Assembly (NCBI RefSeq): GCF_001465345.1
Contig: NZ_CP013655.1
Coordinates: forward strand, 3,411,091 to 3,475,090
Source: Enterococcus rotai
GTDB lineage: Bacteria > Bacillota > Bacilli > Lactobacillales > Enterococcaceae
Reading direction: 5' to 3'
Length of the DNA stretch: 64,000 nt
Shown one piece after another: positions 1 to 10,700 of this stretch; positions within the stretch are counted from its first letter, which is position 1, and the number at the start of each line of letters is the position of its first letter. The notes beneath the pieces are model-generated. The model saw only the letters and a list, made by a program, of their open reading frames with translations. It had not been told where the DNA came from and did not search any database. The translations under genes were made by a program, and so were the position numbers.

Positions 1-210
1 TTCATCGACAACATTCATCTCACCATCAAAGACTTTTATTTTCTCACCATAAGACTCAATTCGTTTTGCTTCACTTTTCAAACTTATCTGGTGAATCGTA
101 AAAGTAATCAACAAGGTCACAATTAGGATAGTGATTAGACCTAAGATGACTTTGCCCATTCCTTGTAATAATCTGACAAGAAATGATTTAGTTTTCAGTT
201 GTTTGGTCAT
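1..210 (-). CDS. alpha/beta hydrolase-like protein, N-terminal fragment
   Basis: The minus frame from an ATG at 208-210 stays open for 70 codons to the window edge, so only the N-terminus is seen. It begins with a basic stretch, then one hydrophobic segment (about residues 16-36), then a region reading GEKIKVFDGEMNVVDE. Membrane-anchored alpha/beta hydrolases that follow TetR genes in enterococci commonly begin this way, but the catalytic triad lies outside the window. The start overlaps the 3' end of the tetR gene by 23 bases, so the two are translationally coupled and probably share TetR autoregulation. Function is inferred from the N-terminus and context only. Confidence 0.55.
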   Translation of the reverse strand, partial: MTKQLKTKSFLVRLLQGMGKVILGLITILIVTLLITFTIHQISLKSEAKRIESYGEKIKVFDGEMNVVDE

Positions 211-856
211 TTAATTCTGCCACCTTTAGCATAATTTGTTGGTCAAGTTTCTCTAAAAAGCCATCATTGATAATTGGCATTCCAGTATTCTCAAGCATTG
301 TTTTAGCCGCCATGATTTTTTCAAAAAAGGTCTCCGCTGTATTGGGAAATAGCGCTTGAATAAACCACGTACTTAAAATCAAAATCGCTAATTCAGCCAT
401 TTGTTTCGGTTGAGCAACGGTGACTGATCCATCACTATTTCCTTCGATTAAACAGGTTTCTACTAAAGGAGCCATGATTTCATTCGTCGTCCGAATATAC
501 ATTGAAAAGAATTTGGGATTATCTAACAAGGTAAAACTAAGGATTCGAGATTGACTGGCCTCACTATTGAACATTCCTTCAAATAAAAGTGCCTGAATTT
601 TTTCTAATCCATTTAATTTATCTTTTTCCATAATTTCTGTCAGGGCTGTCTCGTTGGGAATAAATCGTCTGACAACCGCATCTATGATCTCATCTTTTGA
701 CGCATAGTGATGATAAACGGCTCCTTTGGTTAAACCATCTAATCCTTTTACGATATCTGAGATGGATGTTTTTTCGTAGCCTTTTTCGATAAATAGTTCT
801 GTTGAAACGTCTAGAATTAATGATTTGGCTTCCTCTGCTGTATATTTTTTGGTCAT
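188..856 (-). CDS. TetR/AcrR family transcriptional regulator
   Basis: The 222-residue protein has an N-terminal TetR DNA-binding domain: the SLILDVSTELFIEKGYEKTS segment, then ISDIVKGL and the recognition-helix region LTKGAVYHHYASKDEI. The rest is a helical ligand-binding domain with no recognisable specificity. The ATG at 856 is chosen over an upstream ATG at 880 because a good ribosome site (AAAGGAGAGACC) sits just before it. A palindrome in its own 5' region suggests autorepression. The gene overlaps the hydrolase-like gene downstream, which is the likely regulated partner. Confidence 0.85.
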   Translation of the reverse strand: MTKKYTAEEAKSLILDVSTELFIEKGYEKTSISDIVKGLDGLTKGAVYHHYASKDEIIDAVVRRFIPNETALTEIMEKDKLNGLEKIQALLFEGMFNSEASQSRILSFTLLDNPKFFSMYIRTTNEIMAPLVETCLIEGNSDGSVTVAQPKQMAELAILILSTWFIQALFPNTAETFFEKIMAAKTMLENTGMPIINDGFLEKLDQQIMLKVAELNDQTTEN

Positions 857-875
857 TGTGGTCTCTCCTTTAAAA

Positions 876-925
876 AACATTCAATCGGTATGTTTTTATC
901 ATACGCTTTTTTTGGGGAATGTCAA
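876..925 (-). promoter_or_regulatory. tetR promoter and probable TetR operator
   Basis: On the minus strand a perfect -35 TTGACA (920-925) is followed after 16 bases by TATGAT (898-903). Just downstream, at 876-894, lies the inverted repeat AACAT-N9-ATGTT, which would cover the transcription start. This placement suits TetR-type autorepression. The operator role is inferred. Confidence 0.6.
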
Positions 926-977
926 ATTATATTGATTTGATACTCAAATTAAGCTGAGTTTTATATCATTTGATTTA

Positions 978-1455
978 TCAAATTGAAATAGACCGTTGTT
1001 TCTCATTTACGTAACTCAAAAATACCTCTAATGGTGTCTGGTAGTTCAATGAGTTTCTTGGTATATAATTTCTTTTTGGAAGAAGCTGCTTAATCAATCG
1101 CTTGACCAAAATCGTTAAAATCCATTCATTTTATAGATCCATCTTTACATGACGGGCTATTAGAATACTAACTAAGTTTGCATTATGACGATTTTCTAGG
1201 ATCTGCAAAGTAGATAGAATTATCATTGGCGTTACTCCCATTTTTCCGATTAGAAAACACTTTACCACAATCAAAACTAATTGATTTAAATAATTTTTTG
1301 AAACATTCTGTAACTATTCAGTCGTCTTTTTTCAATATCAGCTGCTTCCGACTTTCTGGTTTTAGGGTAATAATGACTTTCGAAAGGTGCTCAATTAGAC
1401 TGATAATGACATCTAGTATCCAGCCTTTGTTTGAATGTATTCATGCTGCCCTGTA
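978..1455 (-). pseudogene. decayed IS30-family transposase remnant
   Basis: Minus-strand translation gives scattered IS30-like pieces in shifting frames. The clearest is the C-terminal block LPKRNYIPRNSLNYQTPLEV ending at a TGA at 978-980. Upstream come FDCGKVFSNRK and YFADP, which resemble the DxGKEF and YFADP blocks of the DDE domain, and MDFNDFGQ. Stops and frameshifts interrupt the reading throughout, and no intact inverted repeats were recognised. A plus-strand open frame at 1226-1456 is a shadow of this remnant. It is a dead element marking past IS activity beside the defence module. Confidence 0.7.
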
Positions 1456-1767
1456 GAGAGATCAGTAGAGGGTGATCACAAAGTATTTTCTTTTCCTTAC
1501 ATTGTTGGGACTAGACACTAATAGTTTTTCCTCATTTGAGAAAGTTATAAATATTGTAGATAGTACGTCTAGAACGATTTAAAACCTTAAAAGTAACGTA
1601 ACCGGTTAATACTGGTTGAAATAAGTTTCTATCATTTTGGTGTAAGATGAATATAAGTCATTTATATTCACTCCTTGTAATTCTTTAGTCGGGACTATTT
1701 TGAGTGTGTCATAAATTACTTATTTAGTTATCTAGCTTAATTTTTACTATCGGCTCACATAGAAATA
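1456..1767. other. intergenic stretch, nothing recognised
   Basis: This AT-rich stretch lies between the IS30 remnant and the terminator of the Septu-like operon. No convincing open frame, RNA or repeat was seen. Confidence 0.4.
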
Positions 1768-1810
1768 CAAAAAAGCCCTTTTCTTCTCAAATATATTTTG
1801 AAGAAAGAGC
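1768..1810 (-). terminator. Rho-independent terminator after the HNH gene
   Basis: The minus strand reads GCTCTTTCTTC, a loop, GAAGAAAAGGGC, then a run of six T. It lies about 70 bases past the HNH stop codon and would end the Septu-like operon transcript. Confidence 0.75.
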
Positions 1811-1879
1811 AGATATTATTTGTCTTAAAACTAGTTTTCGGTTATTTAAAAACTTTATTGAGATACACATTTTTCTATT

Positions 1880-2473
1880 TCAACTATCTTTTAGATTATT
1901 ATACGTGAAGTAGTCTTTTATCAGATTTTTAAATACAGCCATCCCATTTTTTTGATAGTCAGTAAAAATATCCCGATAAAGTTTATAGTATTCTTCAAGT
2001 GCTTTAGCCGGAATATCATTCAGATCATCAATAATCTGATCTACTAAACTTGATATAATACAATCTATATTTGGATCATTTACATCCTTAACTATCTTTG
2101 CATATCTATGGATAAAATTTACAAGTGTATCTATGATAAGTTCATCATTATATCTATCTTCTAACTTAAATAGCTTTATGAAATTTTCAGTTGCATCTTT
2201 CCCCTTGTTATCTATTTTTATTTTTCCTGGCTGATAACTAAAACTAATTGCTGCATCAATATTATCGTAAAATGGATGTAAAATTGGCGAATACATCCGG
2301 TCCTTTTTTATTCTATTATTACAAGTTGAACAAGATACAATCAAATTCGTAGAATGAATTGATAAAAATGGAAAATGCGCCTTGGGTAAAAAATGATCGA
2401 TATCGATACTGTTTATTAATAATTTTTCAATTCCGCAATAAGGACAGACACCAACTGATCTACCTTCTTTCAT
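1880..2473 (-). CDS. HNH endonuclease, PtuB-like
   Basis: The 197-residue protein starts almost directly with an HNH zinc/nuclease core: CPYCG at about residues 10-14, then DIDHFLPKAHFP and NLIVSCSTCNNRIKKDR. This matches the CxxC, DHFxPK and CxxCN pattern of HNH nucleases paired with AAA ATPases in Septu-type anti-phage systems (PtuAB). It would cut DNA when the partner ATPase is triggered. It overlaps the preceding gene by four bases (ATGA). The HNH core sitting at the extreme N-terminus is odd, because related proteins carry a long segment before it; that segment may be the preceding ORF. The Septu assignment is inference. Confidence 0.7.
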   Translation of the reverse strand: MKEGRSVGVCPYCGIEKLLINSIDIDHFLPKAHFPFLSIHSTNLIVSCSTCNNRIKKDRMYSPILHPFYDNIDAAISFSYQPGKIKIDNKGKDATENFIKLFKLEDRYNDELIIDTLVNFIHRYAKIVKDVNDPNIDCIISSLVDQIIDDLNDIPAKALEEYYKLYRDIFTDYQKNGMAVFKNLIKDYFTYNNLKDS

Positions 2474-3036
2474 AAATTCCTATGAATATCACACTCTTCA
2501 CAATAAATTTTATGAAAGCTTTTCGAACATAAAATATTATCATAAAAATAATCAAAAACTGAATTTACACGTGCATTTCCAGAAAGAGCGAAATTTTGAT
2601 AACCATTATTCACCTGATCTAAAATAGTTTTGTATTTAGCACCAGAATTACTATTCTCATATAGTTGTTTTAGATTAATTGATTCTTGAAAAGAAACATT
2701 TTTGAGAAGTGCCAACTTCTCCCACAACTTACTATTTGATACCGAACAAAGTTTCAATAATTTTTTCTCACTATCACTTAATTTATTACATTCTTGCAAA
2801 ATAACTTTTTTTGAATACTCTTTGTATTTTGATTGCAATCCTGCCTGTTCATAGTTGCAATTATTTTTCCATAAAGTAATGGTCATTTCAACTTTATGCT
2901 CTTCATCTATAGAGTTAGCGTTAAGAATATTTAAGTTTATATCTACTGGGTTAGAGAGTGTTACAAATTCAATAACATCATCTAAAAAAGCATCTGTTGC
3001 TTGAGCTATCTTCACATTTATCGGTGTGCCAATCAT
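2470..3036 (-). CDS. unknown protein between ATPase and HNH nuclease
   Basis: This 188-residue protein is of unrecognised family. Its C-terminus (VFDYFYDNILCSKSFHKIYC) resembles the segment that often comes right before the CPYC motif in full-length HNH proteins. It could therefore be the N-terminal half of a split nuclease rather than an independent subunit. It overlaps the ATPase gene by four bases and the HNH gene by four bases, so all three are translationally coupled. The start ATG at 3036 is set by that coupling. Confidence 0.6.
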   Translation of the reverse strand: MIGTPINVKIAQATDAFLDDVIEFVTLSNPVDINLNILNANSIDEEHKVEMTITLWKNNCNYEQAGLQSKYKEYSKKVILQECNKLSDSEKKLLKLCSVSNSKLWEKLALLKNVSFQESINLKQLYENSNSGAKYKTILDQVNNGYQNFALSGNARVNSVFDYFYDNILCSKSFHKIYCEECDIHRNL

Positions 3037-4412
3037 TTTTTTGAATACTCCTTAATTATTTTATAGAACTCATTAAATAACTGAAATTTTTCTCCTGAAT
3101 CTCCCATTCTATGATAACGTTCAACGCCTTCTTTTCGACTATTTTCTTTATAAAGTTTTTTCCTAGTTTCCTTTATATATTGCTGAACTATCCTCGATTC
3201 ATTTGGTTCAGCGTAAAAGACCTCATTAAGTATTCTATCAACGTCTGCACCAAACGATTTAAAATCAATCTGTTTTTGTTGAAGGTTCCCATCCCTCGTT
3301 TGTTTTAAACCAATTAAATTCTCAGGTTCAACATTTGCTACCAACAGAGGTGAATGTGTGGCAATGATAAAATGACATTTTTTCCCTTTAAAAAGCTCGT
3401 CTAACAATGAAATATACTCACTGATCCACCTCGGGTGTAAATGAATTTCAGGTTCATCAATTAAGATAATCGAATGATCTTCAACTTTATGGATTAATTC
3501 CTCCATTCTTAAAATAAAACTCAGTTCACCTGAACTCATGTCAGTAATAGGAAGTAAGTACTTGTTCTTTTCACACCAAATTTCTTTTACAATCGTATCA
3601 TAAGAAATAAATTTACTCAGTCTTGTGAACTTTTCCAATAACGTTGAATTTTCTTTAACGAATTGAGTGCTCAATAAACAATACTTTTTTTTATATCCTA
3701 TTTTTGGGGTATTGATATTAAGTTCACTTTTTTTGCAAAAAAAATATAATGTACTATATAAAGCTTTGACATCCTTCAATACATTACTCTCTTTTGATCT
3801 GCTTCTTCTATCAAGATTTTTAAAATAGTAATGTTGCATCTCCCTAGATAATTCATTTTTAATACTTTCTAGAACATCATTTAACTTTTCATCATTCGTT
3901 CCGTCTTTTATTTTTGGATAAGGTGTCTGCCGTAATTCAAAAAATAGTTGATTTTTTTTTACACCTAACTTTTCAAATACTCTAATTGTTTGTACATCAT
4001 TTCTAGTTAAGAACTGCTCAAGCATTTCATTTGATACGTCTCGAATATATTTATTAGAATAATTTGTACGAACTGAAGTGTTTAATTTTAATTTATCTAT
4101 TAATCCATAAGAAAATGAATAACATTTTACTTTGATATTTTGATTATTATTGCTTGAATAATATGTATAATTTTTACCATTCAAAGAATAGTCAATGGTA
4201 TAATCAACATCATTCATGTTTTTTTCAAAAGATTTATCCGTAAATGCTTCAAGAATTAATTGAAAAAAAGTAGTTTTAAATGTTCCATTCTCTCCTATTA
4301 AAAGAGATAAATTGTAATTTTTAGATAAAATACTCTCTGTATTAGTACTAAAATCAAGTTCAAAATTTTCTATCCCTTTATATTTTTTTACCACTATTTT
4401 TTCTATTTTCAC
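3033..4412 (-). CDS. AAA/ABC-type ATPase, PtuA-like defence ATPase
   Basis: The 459-residue protein has an SMC/ABC-like N-terminus (KIEKIVVKKYKGIENFELDF), a P-loop at residues 40-47 reading GENGTFKT, an SSGE signature region, Walker B ILIDEPEIHLHP and a C-terminal switch HFIIATHSP. This layout is shared by OLD-like and PtuA ATPases of defence systems. The P-loop is unusual: the glycine before the lysine (GxxxxGK) is Phe-45. The start is GTG at 4412, with AGGAGG eight bases upstream. It heads a three-gene operon with the HNH nuclease, which is why Septu is favoured over other ATPase defence systems. Confidence 0.75.
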   Translation of the reverse strand: MKIEKIVVKKYKGIENFELDFSTNTESILSKNYNLSLLIGENGTFKTTFFQLILEAFTDKSFEKNMNDVDYTIDYSLNGKNYTYYSSNNNQNIKVKCYSFSYGLIDKLKLNTSVRTNYSNKYIRDVSNEMLEQFLTRNDVQTIRVFEKLGVKKNQLFFELRQTPYPKIKDGTNDEKLNDVLESIKNELSREMQHYYFKNLDRRSRSKESNVLKDVKALYSTLYFFCKKSELNINTPKIGYKKKYCLLSTQFVKENSTLLEKFTRLSKFISYDTIVKEIWCEKNKYLLPITDMSSGELSFILRMEELIHKVEDHSIILIDEPEIHLHPRWISEYISLLDELFKGKKCHFIIATHSPLLVANVEPENLIGLKQTRDGNLQQKQIDFKSFGADVDRILNEVFYAEPNESRIVQQYIKETRKKLYKENSRKEGVERYHRMGDSGEKFQLFNEFYKIIKEYSKK

Positions 4413-4648
4413 TGTAAATACCTCCTAATAATGTTTAATCTTTGATCATCAAAATTGTCCTATTAATTTTACAATTAGTTCTTTATAATAATTTTAACAT
4501 TAATCAAAGCAACATAAAAGAGTAATTAGTACTGTCATTTCGGAAGCTCACTTTTTAATTATTCATCTTTGTAATAGAATGTTTATTCTTTTATATTATT
4601 AAATTAAAGAGCGAAGCTTCATTCCTTTTTATGTTCATCTTGAAGCCT

Positions 4649-4730
4649 GTCAATTTATTTATATTTAGTTTATAGAGTTGAAGTAAAAAAGCTGAGTAAG
4701 TCCCGAGTTAGAACATTACTCAACTGTATA
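4649..4730 (-). repeat. left copy of ~80 bp repeat, containing operon terminator
   Basis: This stretch matches 20861-20940 in the same orientation, including the identical block AAAAAAGCTGAGTAAGTCC. Within it (4689-4725) the minus strand forms AGTTGAGT...ACTCAGCTTTTTTA, a Rho-independent terminator 54 bases after the ABC permease gene and so the natural end of the biosynthetic operon. The rest of the gap 4413-4778 holds only the promoter region of the Septu-like operon and AT-rich sequence. Confidence 0.7.
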
Positions 4731-4778
4731 TAACTTAAATAGTCCTACTCCTTTGATTCTCATCAAACGAAAGACATG

Positions 4779-7088
4779 TTATTCAACACTTTTAAGTGCT
4801 TCAGTCATTTTAATTTTATTGATTTTTTTATTTGAAAGGTAGTTAACAATAATGATTAAAACAATCGTAAAAATTATCGTAATCAAATAACTCTGTCGAT
4901 CAATAACTGGCCTAAAATAAAGCTCATCTCCCATTCCTGCATTAGAAAAGATTTTTTCATGGATTTTAATCCCAAAGGGTATCCCTATAATGATACCGCA
5001 AAGAGATAAAATAATGTTTTCAGTCGAAAGAATCTTTTTAAGTTCAGAAAATCTAAAACCTAAAACAGATAAAGTTGCCATATCACGTTCCCTATCTGAA
5101 AAATTCAAGGTACCTAAATTGTACAAGACTACAGTCAACAACAGACTAGCAGATAATATTAATAAAATTGACATCGAAAGTGTACTTCCCATGCTACCTA
5201 AAAAGTCATTTTCCTGATTTTTTGTTAAGACAATTTTCTTCATTTCATCATTTGAAAATGTTGATTTTAGATTTTCACCTACCAAACTCGTCGGCACAAA
5301 TACTTGATCAGCTTTCTCCCATGCAGATTTTGTTAAATAGAAGCCTTGCCCAATACTCAACTCTGCAATATCAGTCACCTTTAGTTTGACTAAATTCCCA
5401 GCAGAATTTCTAAATCGAATATCATCTCCTTTATTTAAAGAAAAAATTTCAGCTGTTTTCTTTGTAATAAGTAAACGATCCTCTGATAATTTTACTTGTT
5501 TATTCTCATCATAAAACTTTATATACGAACTATTATCCTCTATAACATGAATCAAACCACTCTTATTTTTACTATTAGATAAAATAAAATACGGTCGTTC
5601 TTCAAGTCCTTCTATCTCTTTATTGCTCCGAGTTTTATCATACAGTTCTCTTGAATCTGTGTCACTTGCTACATAAGCCTTTTCTTCGTATAAATAAGAT
5701 TTTTCGTAAACTGAGCTAGCCACATGATTGATTGTATCTCTAATTCCCAAAGCAGATAACAAGAGACTCGTGCAGCCAACCACTCCTATAATCGTCATTG
5801 ACATTCTGATTTTACTTCTAAACATTTGCCGCAAAGTCAACTTTTGAGATGTTTTTAATCCATTCCAAAAAGGTTTGATTCTTTCCAACAAAATATTATA
5901 GCCTTTGGTGGTACTCTTTTCTCTTAAAAGTGAAGCTGGAGACTCTTTTTCAACATTATAAAAAACAATCAACGTGGCAACGCACGTACTAAAAATAGAT
6001 AATGCAGTAATTATGGCTACTTGATAGCCATTGATGACAATTTCAGGATGATCAAAAATAAATAGCTCATTAAAAAATCGCCAGATATAATTAGGAATGA
6101 CCTTCCAACCAATTAATACTCCGAAAAATACACCAATAATACTCACCCATATACCATAAAATAAATAATGTGTAATTATTTTAAAACTGCTGTATCCTAG
6201 CGCTTTCATCGTTCCAATAATCGCTCGTTCCTTATTGATTAGGCGGTACATTGTTGTAAAGCTCATTAGGATGACTATCGCAAAAAAGATAATTGGAAAC
6301 AGGTTGCCTATTGATTGATATTGTTGTACTTTTTGACTAGTAGCTAAATCATTCAACGTTTCCTTTGACTCTAGAATGCTAATAATTTCCTGTTCGTATT
6401 TCTGTTCGATTTCTTTTTTGACTGTTTCGACATTTTTCCCATCTGCTACTTTTATGACGAGTTTATTGGTCATTGCATTATTTTGTGTAAAATATTTCGT
6501 GTCTTTTTTATTCATATAGATAAAGCCGTAATCTTCGTGATTTGGTACCACAGTTGTTGAATCTGGCGTAATATAAATATAAGAAGAGCTTACAGCCAAT
6601 CCACTAATCGAAACCTCTTTCTCAAGTGAATTTATTTCAATCGTGAGCTTGTCCCCAATGTCTAAATGATTTGCTTCAGCAAAGCTTTTATCGATAATAA
6701 CCGTATTCTTTTTGTTTAAATTTTTTCCTTTAACAATCGTATACTGATTGAGTTTAGCCTCTTGATCTACGCCGTTAATTAGGACTTCTTTGCCGTCACT
6801 ATCTGCAATTGCACCTTCTATTAGAAATTGTTCTTCGAGCCGATTAATGTTTTCTGACTCACTGAGTCCTGAAAAATCTTTGTTTGTTGGTTTGATCAAC
6901 ACTTCAATGTCAGCCTTATTTTCTTTACGATAGTTCGTTTCAACATAATCATTTAAACTTCTCCAAGTGCTATCGATTCCTATATAAATTGCTACGCCTA
7001 AAATCAACATCAATGCAATTGATAGAAGCTGGATGCTATTTTTTTTTAAACTACGAAGAAACATTTTTTTCAAAGGAGAAATTACCAT
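4779..7088 (-). CDS. ABC transporter permease, FtsX/MacB type
   Basis: The 769-residue protein has one helix near residues 17-36, a large extracytoplasmic domain to about residue 250, three helices (about 255-275, 300-330 and 360-380), a second FtsX-like half starting near residue 430 with another outside domain, and three C-terminal helices. This duplicated FtsX layout is typical of exporters of peptides or small metabolites in Firmicutes. Its start overlaps the ATPase gene by seven bases. As the last gene of the NRPS operon it probably exports or gives immunity to the product. Substrate is unknown. Confidence 0.85.
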   Translation of the reverse strand: MVISPLKKMFLRSLKKNSIQLLSIALMLILGVAIYIGIDSTWRSLNDYVETNYRKENKADIEVLIKPTNKDFSGLSESENINRLEEQFLIEGAIADSDGKEVLINGVDQEAKLNQYTIVKGKNLNKKNTVIIDKSFAEANHLDIGDKLTIEINSLEKEVSISGLAVSSSYIYITPDSTTVVPNHEDYGFIYMNKKDTKYFTQNNAMTNKLVIKVADGKNVETVKKEIEQKYEQEIISILESKETLNDLATSQKVQQYQSIGNLFPIIFFAIVILMSFTTMYRLINKERAIIGTMKALGYSSFKIITHYLFYGIWVSIIGVFFGVLIGWKVIPNYIWRFFNELFIFDHPEIVINGYQVAIITALSIFSTCVATLIVFYNVEKESPASLLREKSTTKGYNILLERIKPFWNGLKTSQKLTLRQMFRSKIRMSMTIIGVVGCTSLLLSALGIRDTINHVASSVYEKSYLYEEKAYVASDTDSRELYDKTRSNKEIEGLEERPYFILSNSKNKSGLIHVIEDNSSYIKFYDENKQVKLSEDRLLITKKTAEIFSLNKGDDIRFRNSAGNLVKLKVTDIAELSIGQGFYLTKSAWEKADQVFVPTSLVGENLKSTFSNDEMKKIVLTKNQENDFLGSMGSTLSMSILLILSASLLLTVVLYNLGTLNFSDRERDMATLSVLGFRFSELKKILSTENIILSLCGIIIGIPFGIKIHEKIFSNAGMGDELYFRPVIDRQSYLITIIFTIVLIIIVNYLSNKKINKIKMTEALKSVE

Positions 7089-7786
7089 ACTAATTCCTCC
7101 ACATCTGAAGGACTTTCCTGCGTATAACTATCTGCAATTTTCCCATTATGCATTTTAATTACTTTATCTGCAATTTTAGTAAATTCTATATTGTGAGTCA
7201 CAATGATGACTGTTTTATTCATTTTTTTAGAAGTGTCTACTAAAAGCTTGATGATTGTTTTACCTGTTTCTGAATCTAAGGCTCCCGTTGGTTCGTCACA
7301 TAGTAACATTTTAGGATTTTTCGCAAGTGCTCTGGCAATAGAGACGCGTTGTTGTTCGCCACCTGATAACTGACTTGGAAAATTCCCTGCTCGCTGATCA
7401 AGACCAACGCTAGTTAATACCTCACGAGAATTAAGCGGCTCTTTACAAACTTCCGCAGCTAACTCAATATTTTCCAGAGCAGATAAATTAGGGACTAAAT
7501 TGTAAAATTGAAAGACAAACCCAACATCATTCCTACGATATTCTGTCAGTTCTTCTTTTTTTAGTGAAGAAATTTCTTTATTGTCGATAACGATTGTACC
7601 GGAACTTGTTTTTTCCATTCCACCTAGTAGATTCAAAAGGGTTGTTTTTCCAGCGCCACTTGCACCTACTATTACAACAAATTCCCCTTCATTAATCGTG
7701 AAGTTTACTTGGTTTACAGCGTTTACCGTGACTTCCCCACTTACTTGGTATATTTTGCTGACCTCTTTAAAATTGATGTATGTCAT
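7082..7786 (-). CDS. ABC transporter ATP-binding protein (MacB/LolD type)
   Basis: The 234-residue ATPase has Walker [10 protein letters not shown] (about residues 41-49), signature [15 protein letters not shown], Walker [13 protein letters not shown] and switch His in VTHN. These are the hallmarks of LolD/MacB-class ATPases that partner FtsX permeases. The ribosome site AAGGAGG is embedded in the 3' end of the NRPS gene, and the start overlaps the NRPS stop (ATGA). It should power the permease encoded directly downstream. Confidence 0.92.
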   Translation of the reverse strand: MTYINFKEVSKIYQVSGEVTVNAVNQVNFTINEGEFVVIVGASGAGKTTLLNLLGGMEKTSSGTIVIDNKEISSLKKEELTEYRRNDVGFVFQFYNLVPNLSALENIELAAEVCKEPLNSREVLTSVGLDQRAGNFPSQLSGGEQQRVSIARALAKNPKMLLCDEPTGALDSETGKTIIKLLVDTSKKMNKTVIIVTHNIEFTKIADKVIKMHNGKIADSYTQESPSDVEELVW

Positions 7787-10700
7787 TGTTTTTCCTCCTT
7801 TTTTCTAAATGTCTGATTCATAGCCCTTGCTAATAATTTGACATTATCTCCTTCAAAGATAGTTGTATGATCACCTGATATATGTTTTTCAATCCAACTG
7901 CCTTTTACATGTTGCCTCCACTGAACATAATTAGGAATTTTTTCGGATTCAGCACCAAAATAAAAAATGTCTTTAAGAACACTCGTTGAGTCTTCATATA
8001 AATGTCTTGCAGTCTCAAAACTTCTAAATAAATTGATATAATAAATTAGCTCTCGTGGACTACTTTCACCAAAAAAGGGGATTAGCCTTGCTAACTCATT
8101 AGGTACAATTTTTAACAATTTGGGCATCAAGTCTAGTCTCTTTTCTAATAAAAGAATAATTTGTTCCCAAAGCTCATCTGTATTTACAGCACTCTCTACT
8201 TTATAATCAAATGTTTCATAAATAAATTGTTGTTCATTTTTCAACTGAAATTCGAATTTTTGTATTTTATTTTCAACTGGTGGCATCGTATTAATCATAA
8301 AAAGATTGTTTACTTTTGAATTTATCTTAGATATTTCATACCCTATTGTTCCTCCAATACACCAACCACCTAAATAATCAATAGATTCGAAATTTTCTAA
8401 ATATTCATTGTACTCTTTAGCTAATTTTGTAAAGTCAATTACTCTAGGAGCAGATTTTTTAATATCCTTTTTAAATCTAATTGCGAATACATTATATTTT
8501 GAATCAATATTCTTAGCTAATTCATTATATATTCCTATTTCTCCAGATCCTGCATGGATAAATACAATACTTTTTTCACTTGTTCCCTTTTTTAATTGCG
8601 TCAAAAATTGATTTGTCTTAAAATTGTTATCTTCTTGTTTTATTTTTTCAAGATAACGAGCCTGATCATTCAATGAAAAATGATTCAATAGTTCTTCAAT
8701 TGTAATATCTACATTATACTTATTGTTAATTTTATAAAGCAATTCAGGTAATTTAATTGAGTCACCACCTATTTCGAAAAATGTTGCACTTTTAGTTAGT
8801 CTAGTGTTATTTTCTTCTAGATCAATTACTTGCGTCCATAAGTCGAAAAGTTCAAGTTCTTTCTCAGTAAACTTCTGACTAGCTTTTGGTTCCATTTCTT
8901 TTAATTTTTTAAGATTGATTTTCCCATTACTTGTTAATGGTAATGTATTTAAATGAGTAAATGAACTAGGTATCATATATGTTGGTAAAACTTTTCTTAA
9001 TTCGCTCCTGAATATTTCATGACTAATTTCATTCATAGTGTTTGTAGTATAGAAGGCGCTTAAATACTTTTTCTCATTCTGATTTTCTTTGACAACAACC
9101 TTAGTTTCACTTATATCCTTGATAGATGATAGACTATGTTCTATCTCAATTAGATCGATTCTATATCCATTAACCTTCAACTCTGATTCCATTCTACCTA
9201 ATATATTGACATATCCTTCATCTGTTAAATAGCCTTTATCACCCGTTCTATAAATTGGACCCCATTGCGCATGTTCATAGAAAACACCATGATTTTGATT
9301 TTTCAACAAATATCCATTTGCTAGTCCTTCACCTGCAATGACCAATTCACCACTTACATTGCTATTAACCAAGCAATCATTTCGATCTAAAACGTAATAA
9401 TTCTGATTACTTAGAGGATATCCATAGGGAACTCTTCTGTCTGAAAAATCGTTGAGCGGATAGTAAATTGACCAGATAGATGCTTCAGTTGCACCTCCTA
9501 AACTAAAAATATTCAACTCTTCATTTAGAAACGTTCCTTTGATTTGATAGACCAGATCTGCTGGAATAAAATCGCCACTCATTAATATATTTCTAATATT
9601 CATAATTTTACAATCAAAAATTGATAAGAGCGTTTGCACCAACCCAGGTGTTGAATTCCAAAAAGTTGCCTGTAAAATTTTTTCTTTAAATGGATACAAG
9701 TTTGATGAATTTGGGCATAATATAGTTTCACATCCAGAAAGTAACGGAGTTAATAGATCAAACACTGACAGATCAAAAGACAAGTCTGAAACATTAAAAA
9801 GAACATCTTCTTGATTTACTCTTGTTCTTGCAATAATATCATCGATAGTGTTAAGTACTGGCCTCTCAGAAATTGATATTCCCTTTGGTTCTCCAGTTGT
9901 TCCAGAAGTAAAGATAACATAAAGTTCATCGTTTGGAATCTCTTGATATTCATTTTCTAACCTTAAACTAGGTTCAGCTCTGAAGACTCGTTCTCCTTTT
10001 ATCAGAAGCTGAATATTGCTCGTTTTTAACAATTTTCTATATCTATTTTCAGGCATATCTTCTGAAATAAAGCAAAAAGAATCTGAAGTTTTGATTACCG
10101 CCAGCATTTGAACTGTGCTTTCAATAGACTTTTTACCGACTATTCCTATCCTAATTTTTTTAAAATCGTATCGCTGTTTTTCTCTACCTATCACTTCAGC
10201 CAAGTCATCGCTTTTTCTGTCTAATTCATTAAAAGTTATTGAATCATCTACTTCAGAAAAAGCTAATTTTTCAGGAAATTCTTTTTTTACTTTTTTAAAC
10301 GCTGATAATATACTTTGAGTATTTTTTTTAATAATTGATGGACTCGAATTATACTTAAAATACTTTTGTTCGATCAACTGATTGAGTTTTTTTGATATAC
10401 TTCTTACATCAATTTCTTCGTCCAAAAGAAAGCCATCAATACTTTGAATAAAGAACTGGAACATTTCATCTATCTGATTGATTTCAAAAATCTCTTTTAA
10501 GTAGTCCCAACTAATATTCAAGCTTCCATTCACTATTTTCATTTGACAATCCAGATATACTTGAGCTGTTTCCGAAATCCAATAGTCTATTTCGCCTAAT
10601 TCATCAAATTTATCAAAATCAAATAGCATAGAAGTAAATACATATGGCATTAAAGGCTGACGTCCACGCTTTTTTAATTCTCTTAGAACTTCGATTCCTT

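Noticed and set aside
1226-1456. 76-residue plus-strand open frame
   Set aside because: It lies opposite the decayed IS30 transposase, has no ribosome site and no protein-like pattern.
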